DNA of 42,704 nucleotides from a virus. Shown piece after piece: positions 17,681-24,374 of the stretch. The notes beneath the pieces were generated by a model. That model was given only the letters and a program-made list of their open reading frames with translations. It ran no database searches and was not told where the DNA came from. The position numbers and the translations under genes are program-made. Location of the stretch: positions 1-42,704 of the IMG/VR virus record IMGVR_UViG_3300018411_001112, one strand, 5' to 3'. Each line of letters opens with the position of its first letter. Position 1 is the first letter of the stretch.

Positions 17681-19683
17681 TCTACCAACCCTCCAATAAT
17701 TTCTGCCAACATGCCATCGGTTTTGGCTTCTAGTGACTGCAGATCTTCCAAAATCTCCTGCATAGAGCGCTGCTCCAATGGTTTGTAGAAATACTTTGTA
17801 AAGCTGACTTCATAACCTATTTGAGTTTTTTTATCATCAACATAAGCATCAGGAGCATATGGGTGCACCTCGTTTTCCATGAAGGCCTTTATCCCTCCTT
17901 CGTAACAGAAGGGCACTATTTCAGTATCACGAAGGTCAACATCAGCCTCGCCTTCAACGGCTTTAGCTTCAGGATCCTTCTCAGAAATAAACGGACGCAC
18001 TTTTTTGAGCAACGCCGCTTTGAGTCCAGTTGCTTTTGTAAACACTGCCCAATCGTCGGTAGGGATACCTACAGGCAACTTAGCAATCGCTTTGTTATAC
18101 AGTTCTTCCTCCGCAGGCTTTAATTGTGCAGCTGCAATACTTCTGTTAGGAAACACACGTAGACGTAGTGGCCTATCAACAGTTATTGACCAAAAACCAA
18201 ACTCATTATTATCAAAAATGCGACTGACCTCACTTTCTTCCATCGATAGAAAAATACGAACAATCTCTGCCCTAAGCTCTGGAGTAAGTTCGCAATTTTT
18301 CTTGCCCATATTCTTTCGCAAAGGAGATTTTATTGCAGTCGCGTCAATTAATTGAATTTTACCGCGTCGACGTTCTTCTTTACTATTTGATAGTATCCAA
18401 ATATAGGTGCCAATGCCGGTGTTGTAAAACATATTTTCGGGAAGTGCAATAATAGCCTCTACTAAATCTTTTTCTATCATATAACGACGAGCATTGCTTT
18501 CGCCACTTCCAGCGTCACCAGTAAACAAAGATGAACCATTATGCACTTCTGCAATTCTACTACCCAGTGCAGTATCCTTCTTCATTTTTGACACATTGTT
18601 CAGAAGGAACAGGAGCTGCCCATCACTTGTACGAGGAATCATAGCAAGTTGTTCCCCACCTTCCAGATAAGCGTTGAATCTACTGTCGAGTATATCCTTT
18701 TTCCCGCCCATCTTGTCTGCGTCAGTTTTCCAACTTTTGCCATAAGGTGGATTAGAAAGCATGAAGTCAAACTGACGAGTTGCGTTTCCATCAACAGAGA
18801 GAGTTGAACCATATGATATATGATCCGCTTGTTCGCCCTCACCCTTCAGTAACATATCAGCTTTGCAAATTGCATAGGTTTCAGGCTGTACTTCCTGTCC
18901 AAAAAGATGAATGGATACCTGCTTGCCCCTTCTAGCTGCCAATGTTTGTAAGCGCTCCTGCGCGACAGTTAACATACCGCCGGTACCACACGCGCCATCA
19001 TAACAGGAGTATGTAGCGTCCATAACTTTATCTGCGATAGGAACAAATACAAGATCTGCCATGAGCTCTACAACATCACGAGGCGTCCAGTGTTCTCCAG
19101 CTTCCTCGTTGTTAGCCTCATTAAAACGCCTCACCAACTCCTCAAAAACAGTACCCATACTGTGATTATCCAGCGCAGGGAGACGAATCTCCGTCATTGT
19201 ATCATCTCGATAAATTGGTTTTGGACTTAGATTTATGTCAGACGAAATAAACTTTTCAATAACAGCGCCAAGGATATCTGCATCAATCATAGTCGTGATC
19301 TGATTGCGGAATTTGAACTTCTCAAGAATCTCCTGCACATTGGGCGAGAATCCATCCAGGTAGGCTTCAAAATCTGCTTTAAGGGTCTGCTTTTTTGCAC
19401 GGCTGGTCAAATCTCGCAGGAGAAACGGCGAAGCATTACAAAAGGACTGGCCAGCTGCATTGCATAGCGCTGGCCACTGGTTAGCAATCCCCGCATCATC
19501 CATCTTCTTTTTCATATTGAGTACTTCATCCTTGGTATCTTCCAACATAGCATCAAAACGGCGAATAACCGTCATAGGCAGAATAACATCACGGTATTTA
19601 CCGCGTACATATACATCACGCAGACAGTCGTCTGCAATACCCCAAATAAAACTTACTATCGCATTATGAGTTTGGTTGTCCAT
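17677..19683 (-). CDS. hsdM: Type I DNA adenine methyltransferase HsdM
   Basis: 668 residues, the methylation subunit that modifies adenine and protects host DNA. An N-terminal helical HsdM_N domain (about 1-150) is followed by EHWTPRDVVELMADL, SAM-binding motif I YDGACGTGGML (228-238) and catalytic NPPYGKSW (311-318). Length is typical of the long HsdM group. The ATG at 19683 has AAAGGTAGG upstream, and a good promoter (19731-19759) lies just ahead, so this is probably the first gene of the hsdM-hsdS-DUF4145-hsdR transcript. Nothing looks damaged. Confidence 0.95.
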   Translation of the reverse strand: MDNQTHNAIVSFIWGIADDCLRDVYVRGKYRDVILPMTVIRRFDAMLEDTKDEVLNMKKKMDDAGIANQWPALCNAAGQSFCNASPFLLRDLTSRAKKQTLKADFEAYLDGFSPNVQEILEKFKFRNQITTMIDADILGAVIEKFISSDINLSPKPIYRDDTMTEIRLPALDNHSMGTVFEELVRRFNEANNEEAGEHWTPRDVVELMADLVFVPIADKVMDATYSCYDGACGTGGMLTVAQERLQTLAARRGKQVSIHLFGQEVQPETYAICKADMLLKGEGEQADHISYGSTLSVDGNATRQFDFMLSNPPYGKSWKTDADKMGGKKDILDSRFNAYLEGGEQLAMIPRTSDGQLLFLLNNVSKMKKDTALGSRIAEVHNGSSLFTGDAGSGESNARRYMIEKDLVEAIIALPENMFYNTGIGTYIWILSNSKEERRRGKIQLIDATAIKSPLRKNMGKKNCELTPELRAEIVRIFLSMEESEVSRIFDNNEFGFWSITVDRPLRLRVFPNRSIAAAQLKPAEEELYNKAIAKLPVGIPTDDWAVFTKATGLKAALLKKVRPFISEKDPEAKAVEGEADVDLRDTEIVPFCYEGGIKAFMENEVHPYAPDAYVDDKKTQIGYEVSFTKYFYKPLEQRSMQEILEDLQSLEAKTDGMLAEIIGGLVE

Positions 19684-19730
19684 TTTCTTTACCTACCTTT
19701 ACTATTTATGTGTTTATTTCCAATAGTGTA

Positions 19731-19759
19731 TAAATAGTCGTTCACTTACTCTATTTCAA
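19731..19759 (-). promoter_or_regulatory. Candidate sigma-A promoter of the hsd operon
   Basis: On the minus strand TTGAAA (19759-19754) is followed after exactly 17 bases by TATTTA (19736-19731), with the hsdM ATG about 48 bases downstream. Both hexamers are close to the vegetative consensus. It lies between the small HTH gene and hsdM, so the restriction genes can be expressed apart from the HTH gene. Confidence 0.55.
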
Positions 19760-19780
19760 TACATGCCCTATAAAACGGTC

Positions 19781-19993
19781 TCATTCTGTGTCAATAGGGT
19801 CGGAATTATCTGCAGCACCACCGGAGCGTATCCAGTCATCAACTTCGGACAGTTTAAATTTCCACAGCCGTCCAACCTTATATGCTGGCATATTTCTCTT
19901 GGTGATCCACTGCAGAATGGTCTCACGGCCTACACCGAGGTACTCTTGTACTTCTTTTAAAGTAGACCATTTTTCAATGCTTTTATCGCTCAC
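19781..19993 (-). CDS. Small excisionase/MerR-type helix-turn-helix protein
   Basis: 70 residues from a GTG at 19993 that has GGAGG eight bases upstream; the frame also extends to a TTG at 20008 that lies over this site. The HTH_17/excisionase fold is clear: WSTLKEVQEYLGVGRETILQW, then RNMPAYKVGRLWKFKLSEVDDWI, the classic wing ending. Proteins like this bind DNA as small regulators or as excision factors. It sits just upstream of hsdM, where similar genes are common in Type I loci, so regulation of the restriction genes is a reasonable inference. No integrase is nearby, which speaks against a true excisionase role. Confidence 0.85.
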   Translation of the reverse strand: MSDKSIEKWSTLKEVQEYLGVGRETILQWITKRNMPAYKVGRLWKFKLSEVDDWIRSGGAADNSDPIDTE

Positions 19994-20016
19994 GTTATTA
20001 ACCTCCAAACGGGTGT

Positions 20017-20844
20017 CTATTCAATTTCGAACTTGGAATCTATTGTAACGTTAAATAACCTTTTGTTATTAGGGAAGCAGTCGTTACCCTCGCTATCCTG
20101 CATCTCCCACAAACATTCATAACGTCCTTCAAAACCACGAGTGTCAAAGCTCGTGGTTATTTTTACTTCTTTACCTGGAGGTACATCTGGTATATCGATG
20201 CAGTTTGAATTAGCTCTCGGTCTTACTTCGGCATGGTTAATAAAAACTAGTTTGCGGTCGCGCCATGTCTGATTTCCCATGTTGCGGATTACCCATGTGT
20301 GATCAAAATGCTCATAACACCTTTTTATATAAAACCGCGAAGGTAGAAATTCAAGAACATATGCGCCATCACCAGGATACAACGGAGCTAAAGACTGAGG
20401 CTTTTCATCGGAAGGCTCAGTGAGGAGTCTTTGGTATTCCATGGCTACGATATCGTCGACATCACTATCTTCATTCTTTACAAGGTAATTAAATTGAAGA
20501 GCAAGAGCTCGAGAAAAGGTACCTTTCTGTGGTTCGAGCGAAACTGGTATTGCAAATGCTGTCATCGCTTGGCGAACCTGATCATCTTTTAAGTGCTTTT
20601 CAAACAGACCGACCAATGCGTCCAAGTGAGTATTAGCCGGGAATGAATCCTTTAGATTCTGTGTCAGTGGCTTCGAACCATTAAACAGCTTCTTTTGATA
20701 TTCCTTGTCAGCAGTGACGGATGCAGAAAAATTCGAACTTCCACCAGCTATAAACAGCTTGCTCACAAACAAACCCTGGCTAGATATCTGATGACAGTAT
20801 GGATATATTTTTTTGCAGTACTGGGAGAAGTTTATATTAATCAC
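20017..20844 (-). CDS. Protein with C-terminal NBR1-type Ig (FW) domain
   Basis: 275 residues, no catalytic motif seen. The C-terminal ~105 residues match the NBR1/four-tryptophan Ig-like fold: DHTWVIRNMGNQTWRDRKL, DIPDVPPGKEVKI, FEGRYECLWEMQDSEGNDCFP. In eukaryotes this domain binds proteins; bacterial copies are known but poorly understood. The N-terminal ~150 residues look helical (VRQAMTAFAIP, SRALALQFNYL, VDDIVAMEYQRLL) and are unfamiliar. The GTG at 20844 overlaps its own GGAGGTG site, so the true start is uncertain; spacing would suit a codon about 8 bases on, but no ATG is there. It is the first gene of the leftward island and sits behind repeats and a TATAAT box. Confidence 0.7.
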   Translation of the reverse strand: MININFSQYCKKIYPYCHQISSQGLFVSKLFIAGGSSNFSASVTADKEYQKKLFNGSKPLTQNLKDSFPANTHLDALVGLFEKHLKDDQVRQAMTAFAIPVSLEPQKGTFSRALALQFNYLVKNEDSDVDDIVAMEYQRLLTEPSDEKPQSLAPLYPGDGAYVLEFLPSRFYIKRCYEHFDHTWVIRNMGNQTWRDRKLVFINHAEVRPRANSNCIDIPDVPPGKEVKITTSFDTRGFEGRYECLWEMQDSEGNDCFPNNKRLFNVTIDSKFEIE

Positions 20845-20853
20845 CTCCGTGAA

Positions 20854-20905
20854 AGTCCCTTGATTAGTCCCTTTAGTCCCTTGTAAGGCTAATTTTTAGT
20901 CCCTT
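20854..20905. repeat. Four AGTCCCTT repeats upstream of the NBR1-Ig gene
   Basis: AGTCCCTT (AAGGGACT on the minus strand) occurs at 20854-20861, 20866-20873, 20875-20882 and 20898-20905. The last three are preceded by T, and the middle two are nine bases apart. They lie between the candidate promoter and the GTG start, in the 5' leader of the leftward transcript, so they could be operator sites or RNA-binding sites. Confidence 0.6.
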
Positions 20906-20907
20906 TG

Positions 20908-20940
20908 CGCCCTGCTACTCTTATTACAGATGGCAGGGCG
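20908..20940. promoter_or_regulatory. 8-bp inverted repeat in the leader of the NBR1-Ig gene
   Basis: CGCCCTGC (20908-20915) is a perfect inverted match of GCAGGGCG (20933-20940), with a 17-base AT-rich loop. No T-run follows on either strand, so a plain terminator is unlikely. Together with the AGTCCCTT repeats beside it, it suggests controlled expression of the leftward island. Confidence 0.4.
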
Positions 20941-20979
20941 TTACTCATCTATGTTCCAAATGTGGGTATTGACTATCCC

Positions 20980-20985
20980 ATTATA
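20980..20985 (-). promoter_or_regulatory. Candidate -10 box for the leftward defence island
   Basis: Perfect TATAAT on the minus strand (20985-20980), preceded by TGTGA. At a 17-base spacing the -35 position reads TAGTTT, which is a poor match, so an activator may be needed. The rest of the gene-free stretch 20845-21288 holds the repeats and hairpins listed separately and no convincing rightward promoter. Confidence 0.35.
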
Positions 20986-21247
20986 TCACATCGTTAGGTA
21001 ATAAACTATCCTTACCGACTATGTTGTTTATAAAAAGTCATAAACTCACTTTTCAAGTCACAAAAAATGCTCTTGTCATTTGAAATCACCTCAATGTGCA
21101 TCCACTGATCACGGATGGTTCAGCGCAGCGAGGCGAACAACCAAATATATAACAGCTGACTACTGAACAGGAAGCTGCAATCCGAAACGGAGAAATCTGT
21201 GTTGGACTGCGGTCGGGCTTTTATTGCCTTTTTCAGCTGAGCAGCTC

Positions 21248-21288
21248 AATTCCTCCGTTTCGAGACAACGACAAACGGAGGAATTTTT
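21248..21288 (+). promoter_or_regulatory. 13-bp hairpin containing the ribosome-binding site of the first phage gene
   Basis: AATTCCTCCGTTT (21248-21260) and AAACGGAGGAATT (21273-21285) are perfect inverted repeats with a 12-base loop. The right arm contains GGAGG, the Shine-Dalgarno site for the ATG at 21289, and is followed by a short T-run. Folding would block translation and may also stop transcription, so this looks like a switch that must be opened before the sigma-like gene is made. Confidence 0.65.
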
Positions 21289-21816
21289 ATGTCAAACAGT
21301 GCAAACCAGAACCAAACCAACGAACGCAAAATCTACCTCAAGGACCTGCACCAGTGGGTGCCCGTCAGCAAAACCGACTATGACAACTATTACCGCGATA
21401 TCAATGCCTATCGCCGCAGGCAACAGGAGCACGGGCGCTGTGTCTGCCCAGCAAACAAGCGCTACCTCTGCGACATGGACTGCTGGACCTGCCGTTTTCA
21501 CAAGGCCGGTGATGAGCTTTCCCTTGATTACACCGTGACAGACGACGACGGCAACGAAAAGAGCTGGCTCGATGACTTGGCGGACGATGCTCCCAGCGCT
21601 CAGGCCATCTTAGAGGATCGCGAACTACTGGATACCCTTATCTGCAAATTGAACGAGCTTGATCCCGACGGTCGCCGAATTTGTGAGCTACTGCTTCAGG
21701 AAAAGTCCGAACGAGAGATCGCTGCTATCATGGGCATTTCTCGGCAATCCACCATCAACTACAAGAAGAAAAAGGCGTTTGACGCTTTGCGGGAGCTTCT
21801 TCGCGACTACATCTAA
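21289..21816 (+). CDS. Sigma-70 region 4-like regulator
   Basis: 175 residues. The C-terminus is a sigma region 4 helix-turn-helix: LNELDPDGRRICELLLQEKSEREIAAIMG, then SRQSTINYKKKKAFDALREL. The N-terminal half has clustered Cys (CVCPANKRYLCDMDCWTC) that may bind metal. It lacks sigma region 2, so it is unlikely to act as a complete sigma factor; it may be a transcription activator or partner. Similar proteins open the early region of many clostridial prophages and conjugative elements. Its ribosome-binding site is buried in the hairpin just upstream, and a strong terminator follows. Confidence 0.8.
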   Translation: MSNSANQNQTNERKIYLKDLHQWVPVSKTDYDNYYRDINAYRRRQQEHGRCVCPANKRYLCDMDCWTCRFHKAGDELSLDYTVTDDDGNEKSWLDDLADDAPSAQAILEDRELLDTLICKLNELDPDGRRICELLLQEKSEREIAAIMGISRQSTINYKKKKAFDALRELLRDYI

Positions 21817-21829
21817 TACCTTATCCATC

Positions 21830-21870
21830 TTTCTCCGGCTGCCCAAATTGGTGGCCGGAGAAAATCTTTT
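21830..21870 (+). terminator. Rho-independent terminator after the sigma-like gene
   Basis: TTTCTCCGGC (21830-21839) pairs perfectly with GCCGGAGAAA (21854-21863), with a 14-base loop, followed by ATCTTTTTCC. It separates the sigma-like gene from the replication operon, so the latter probably needs readthrough or its own promoter. Confidence 0.75.
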
Positions 21871-21875
21871 TCCTG

Positions 21876-21959
21876 ATTTTCGTTCAAACCGCATTCTCAC
21901 CTCCATTGGGTAGTGGAAAGAGCAAAACGACAATCGCTCCTTCCAAGGAGGTGAAACGA
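21876..21959 (+). promoter_or_regulatory. Structured leader, copy 1 (possible DUF2800-type RNA motif)
   Basis: Begins ATTTTCGTTCAAACC and includes ACCTCCATTGGGTA; the same blocks recur at 26319. TCACCTCCATTGG (21897-21909) pairs with CCAAGGAGGTGA (21943-21954) with one bulged base, hiding the GGAGG of the ATG at 21960. An inner stem pairs GGAA-GAGC (21915-21923) with GCTC-TTCC (21936-21944). A motif named after DUF2800 has been reported in Firmicutes by comparative genomics, and this leader precedes a DUF2800/DUF2815 operon. Whether it is that motif needs a covariance search. Confidence 0.6.
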
Positions 21960-22175
21960 ATGCATAAGGCACAGACAAGACCACGGAGCTGCGCTGCAGA
22001 TGATGAACTCGTAGATGTTCTCACTGCGATCAGTGTTGTATCCATGAGGCTGGCAAGAAAATTGACCTTGCTCGCCGGACAGAGCCAATCCAAGGAAGGA
22101 GGAAAAGCACATGAGCAAAATGAGGGACATGGCCATGACCATCGAAGAACTGCGCAGCGCAGCTGCAGCTATTAA
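21960..22175 (+). CDS. Small phage protein of unknown function
   Basis: 71 residues beginning MHKAQTRPRSCAADDELVDVLTAISVVSMRLARKL, a short helical protein with a basic N-terminus. AAGGAGG lies eight bases before the ATG at 21960, which makes this start better than the open frame upstream to 21906. The last 65 bases overlap the next gene in another frame, and that tail (rich in His, Arg and Gln) looks unconstrained. Genes like it commonly open the replication operon of related prophages. Translation is probably controlled by the structured leader in front. Confidence 0.6.
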   Translation: MHKAQTRPRSCAADDELVDVLTAISVVSMRLARKLTLLAGQSQSKEGGKAHEQNEGHGHDHRRTAQRSCSY

Positions 22176-22422
22176 CGAAGCCGCAAATTGGCTGGCGGAG
22201 CAGTTCAGCAGTAATGACCCAATACCAGAACCTACACCCACCGAACCTGTACTTACGCTGGAAGCGGTCAGAGCAGTCCTTGCGGATAAGTCCCGCGCTG
22301 GCTTCACAACTCAGATTCGCTCTCTGCTCCAGAAGTACGGTGCCGATAAGCTGTCCAGCATTGATCCGGCCAACTACAAGGCACTGCTTGAAGATGTGGA
22401 GGTACTAACAGATGCCAGCTAA
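22111..22422 (+). CDS. Small phage protein before the DUF2800 gene
   Basis: 103 residues starting MSKMRDMAMTIEELRSAAAAINEAANWLAEQF, probably coiled coil, followed by a Pro/Glu-rich linker (PIPEPTPTEPVLT) and a C-terminal helical domain, LEAVRAVLADKSRAGFTTQIRSLLQKYGADKLSSIDP. That last part resembles short domains found in phage recombination or ssDNA-related proteins of this operon type (rRNA biogenesis rrp5-like annotations are frequent), but I cannot name a function. GGAGG lies eight bases upstream. The stop overlaps the DUF2800 gene by 11 bases. Confidence 0.7.
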   Translation: MSKMRDMAMTIEELRSAAAAINEAANWLAEQFSSNDPIPEPTPTEPVLTLEAVRAVLADKSRAGFTTQIRSLLQKYGADKLSSIDPANYKALLEDVEVLTDAS

Positions 22423-23551
22423 AGGACATGCACTCCTCTCCGCATCCAGCTCCGAACGCTGGCTTCGTTGTCCGCCCTCTGCTCGGCTCTGTGAGAGTTA
22501 CGACGATAAGGGCAGCAATTACGCTGCTGAAGGCACAGACGCTCACGAGCTTTGTGAGTACAAGCTCCGCCGGGCACTTGGCATGGAGGCAAAGGACCCG
22601 ACCGAGAACCTCACATGGTTCAACGAAGAAATGGCCGACTGTGCTTCTGGCTACGCGGCCTACATTATCGAACAGGTAGAAGCGGCCAAGCAAAACTGCG
22701 CTGACCCGGTCGTCTTGATCGAGCAGCGTGTGGACTTTTCTCGCTGGGTGGAGTCCGGATTTGGAACAGCTGACTGCATTATTATCGCAGACGGTACCCT
22801 GCAGATATGCGACTACAAGCACGGGTTAGGCGTTCTCGTAAGCGCTGAAAAGAATCCTCAGATGCAGTGTTACGCCCTTGGCGCCCTGGAACTGTTTGAC
22901 GGAATCTACGACATTGACACCGTTCGCATGACCATTTATCAGCCCCGGCGCGATAACGTCAGCACCTACGAGCTCTCAAAAGATGAGCTATACCGCTGGG
23001 CGGACGAAGTGCTCAAACCTACTGCCGATCTTGCTTTTGCCGGTGACGGTAACTTTCTCTGCGGTGAATGGTGCGGTTTCTGCAAAGCAAAGCACGACTG
23101 CCGCGCCAGAGCCGATGCCAACATGGCGCTCGCCCGCTATGACTTCAAGCTGCCGCCGTTACTCACGGACGAGGAAATCGAAGAAATCCTTACCCAAGTC
23201 GATGACCTTGTCTCTTGGGCCACGGACATCAAGGAATATGCCCTACAGCAGGCCATCAGCGGCAAGGAGTGGACCGGATGGAAGCTGGTCGAAGGCCGCT
23301 CTAATCGCAAATACACCAATGAAACAGCAGTCGCTGATGCAGTTAGCAGTGCAGGCTTTGACCCATATGACCACAAGGTCCTCGGCGTCACTGCCATGCA
23401 AAAGCTGCTCGGTAAGTCCCGTTTTGATGAACTACTCGCGGCCTACATCGAAAAGCCGCAAGGTAAACCAACACTCGTACCGGAAAGCGACAAACGCCCG
23501 GTCATGAACACAGCCAAAAATGATTTTATGGAGGAAAACGACTATGAATAA
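22412..23551 (+). CDS. DUF2800 protein, Cas4/RecB-like PD-(D/E)XK nuclease
   Basis: 379 residues. N-terminal SSSERWLRCPPSARLC is followed by AAEGTDAHELCEYKL, and the nuclease core is GFGTADCIIIADGTLQICDYKHG, with Asp, Asp and Lys in RecB/Cas4 spacing. The C-terminal half has LCGEWCGFCKAKHDC, three clustered Cys plus one more, which with the N-terminal Cys could hold an Fe-S cluster as in Cas4 and AddB. It probably acts in phage replication or recombination, together with the DUF2815 protein next door. The gene overlaps both neighbours, by 11 and 8 bases. Fe-S binding is inference from the Cys pattern. Confidence 0.88.
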   Translation: MPAKGHALLSASSSERWLRCPPSARLCESYDDKGSNYAAEGTDAHELCEYKLRRALGMEAKDPTENLTWFNEEMADCASGYAAYIIEQVEAAKQNCADPVVLIEQRVDFSRWVESGFGTADCIIIADGTLQICDYKHGLGVLVSAEKNPQMQCYALGALELFDGIYDIDTVRMTIYQPRRDNVSTYELSKDELYRWADEVLKPTADLAFAGDGNFLCGEWCGFCKAKHDCRARADANMALARYDFKLPPLLTDEEIEEILTQVDDLVSWATDIKEYALQQAISGKEWTGWKLVEGRSNRKYTNETAVADAVSSAGFDPYDHKVLGVTAMQKLLGKSRFDELLAAYIEKPQGKPTLVPESDKRPVMNTAKNDFMEENDYE

Positions 23552-24119
23552 CAATACCAACAAAGCCAACAACCCAATGAAGGTAATCACTGGACCCGAC
23601 ACCCGCTGGAGCTATGCAAACGTATGGGAAGCCAAGAGCATCAACGGCGGAGCGCCAAAGTTCTCAGTTTCGCTCATCATCCCTAAGTCCGACACCAAGA
23701 CCGTCGCCAAGATCAAGTCAGCAATTGAAGCTGCTTATCACGATGGCGAATCCAAGCTCAAGGGTAGCGGTAAGTCTGTGCCTCCGATGGCGGCACTCAA
23801 GACTCCGCTCAGGGATGGCGACAGCGAACGTCCGGATGATCCAGCCTACGCCAATGCATATTTCATCAACGCCAATTCAGCTACGGCTCCTGGCATCGTG
23901 GACGCTGATCGCAATCCTGTATTGACTCGCTCCGAGGTGTACTCCGGCGTATATGGCAGAGCCAGCATCAGCTTCTACGCCTTCAATTCCAACGGCAACA
24001 AGGGCATCGCATGCGGTCTGAACAACCTGCAGAAGGTACGTGATGGTGAGCCTCTCGGTGGCAAGGTTAGTGCTGAGTCCGATTTCGCAACAGATGATGA
24101 CGATGACTTTCTGTCTTAA
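23544..24119 (+). CDS. DUF2815 protein, probable phage ssDNA-binding protein
   Basis: 191 residues from the ATG at 23544, which has GGAGG nine bases upstream. The sequence (KVITGPDTRWSYANVWEAK, then APKFSVSLIIPKSD and an acidic C-terminus ending TDDDDDFLS) matches the DUF2815 family. Members are thought to have an OB fold like T7 gp2.5, and the acidic tail is typical of ssDNA-binding proteins that recruit partners. It overlaps the DUF2800 gene by eight bases and is followed by a tiny membrane protein and the DNA polymerase, so a replication role fits. Confidence 0.87.
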   Translation: MNNNTNKANNPMKVITGPDTRWSYANVWEAKSINGGAPKFSVSLIIPKSDTKTVAKIKSAIEAAYHDGESKLKGSGKSVPPMAALKTPLRDGDSERPDDPAYANAYFINANSATAPGIVDADRNPVLTRSEVYSGVYGRASISFYAFNSNGNKGIACGLNNLQKVRDGEPLGGKVSAESDFATDDDDDFLS

Positions 24120-24136
24120 GGAAGGGTGGTAAACCA

Positions 24137-24310
24137 ATGACAACTATTTTACTAAACATCCTTCTGGGATTGTATTCAGCTCTGTGTGTCGCGTTCCTGG
24201 TCTCAATGGTTCAAAGCATTGGAAGCGATCGCAAGAGGGCAAGACGCGACGAAGAACGCGAATCTCGTGATAAAGAGTATCACGAAAAACGGATGCGGGA
24301 CTTCAAGTAA
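24137..24310 (+). CDS. Short single-pass membrane protein
   Basis: 57 residues. An N-terminal hydrophobic helix (TILLNILLGLYSALCVAFLV, residues 3-22) is followed by a strongly charged Arg/Glu/Lys tail ending KRMRDFK. A GGGTGG-type site precedes the ATG at 24137. It would sit in the membrane with the charged tail in the cytoplasm. It lies between the ssDNA-binding-like protein and the polymerase in a tightly packed operon. I have seen similar small genes at this place in related prophages, but no function is known to me. Confidence 0.6.
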   Translation: MTTILLNILLGLYSALCVAFLVSMVQSIGSDRKRARRDEERESRDKEYHEKRMRDFK

Positions 24311-24319
24311 AAAAACTGT

Positions 24320-24353
24320 GGACGGCGGTAGAGAACTTCTTTACCGCCGTTCC
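24320..24353 (+). terminator. Strong hairpin before the DNA polymerase gene
   Basis: GGACGGCGGTA (24320-24330) pairs with TACCGCCGTTCC (24342-24353), with one bulged base and an 11-base loop. No long T-run follows, so it may be a weak terminator, an mRNA-stability element or an RNA-processing site rather than a true stop. Confidence 0.45.
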
Positions 24354-24374
24354 TTATAAAAAGGATGGTCAACT

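Noticed and set aside
19781-19993. Small HTH gene as a true excisionase
   Set aside because: No integrase is near and its place directly before hsdM fits a regulator better.
20969-21000. Rightward promoter TTGACT near 20969 for the phage genes
   Set aside because: No -10 at 16-18 bases; TAATAA is 23 bases away.
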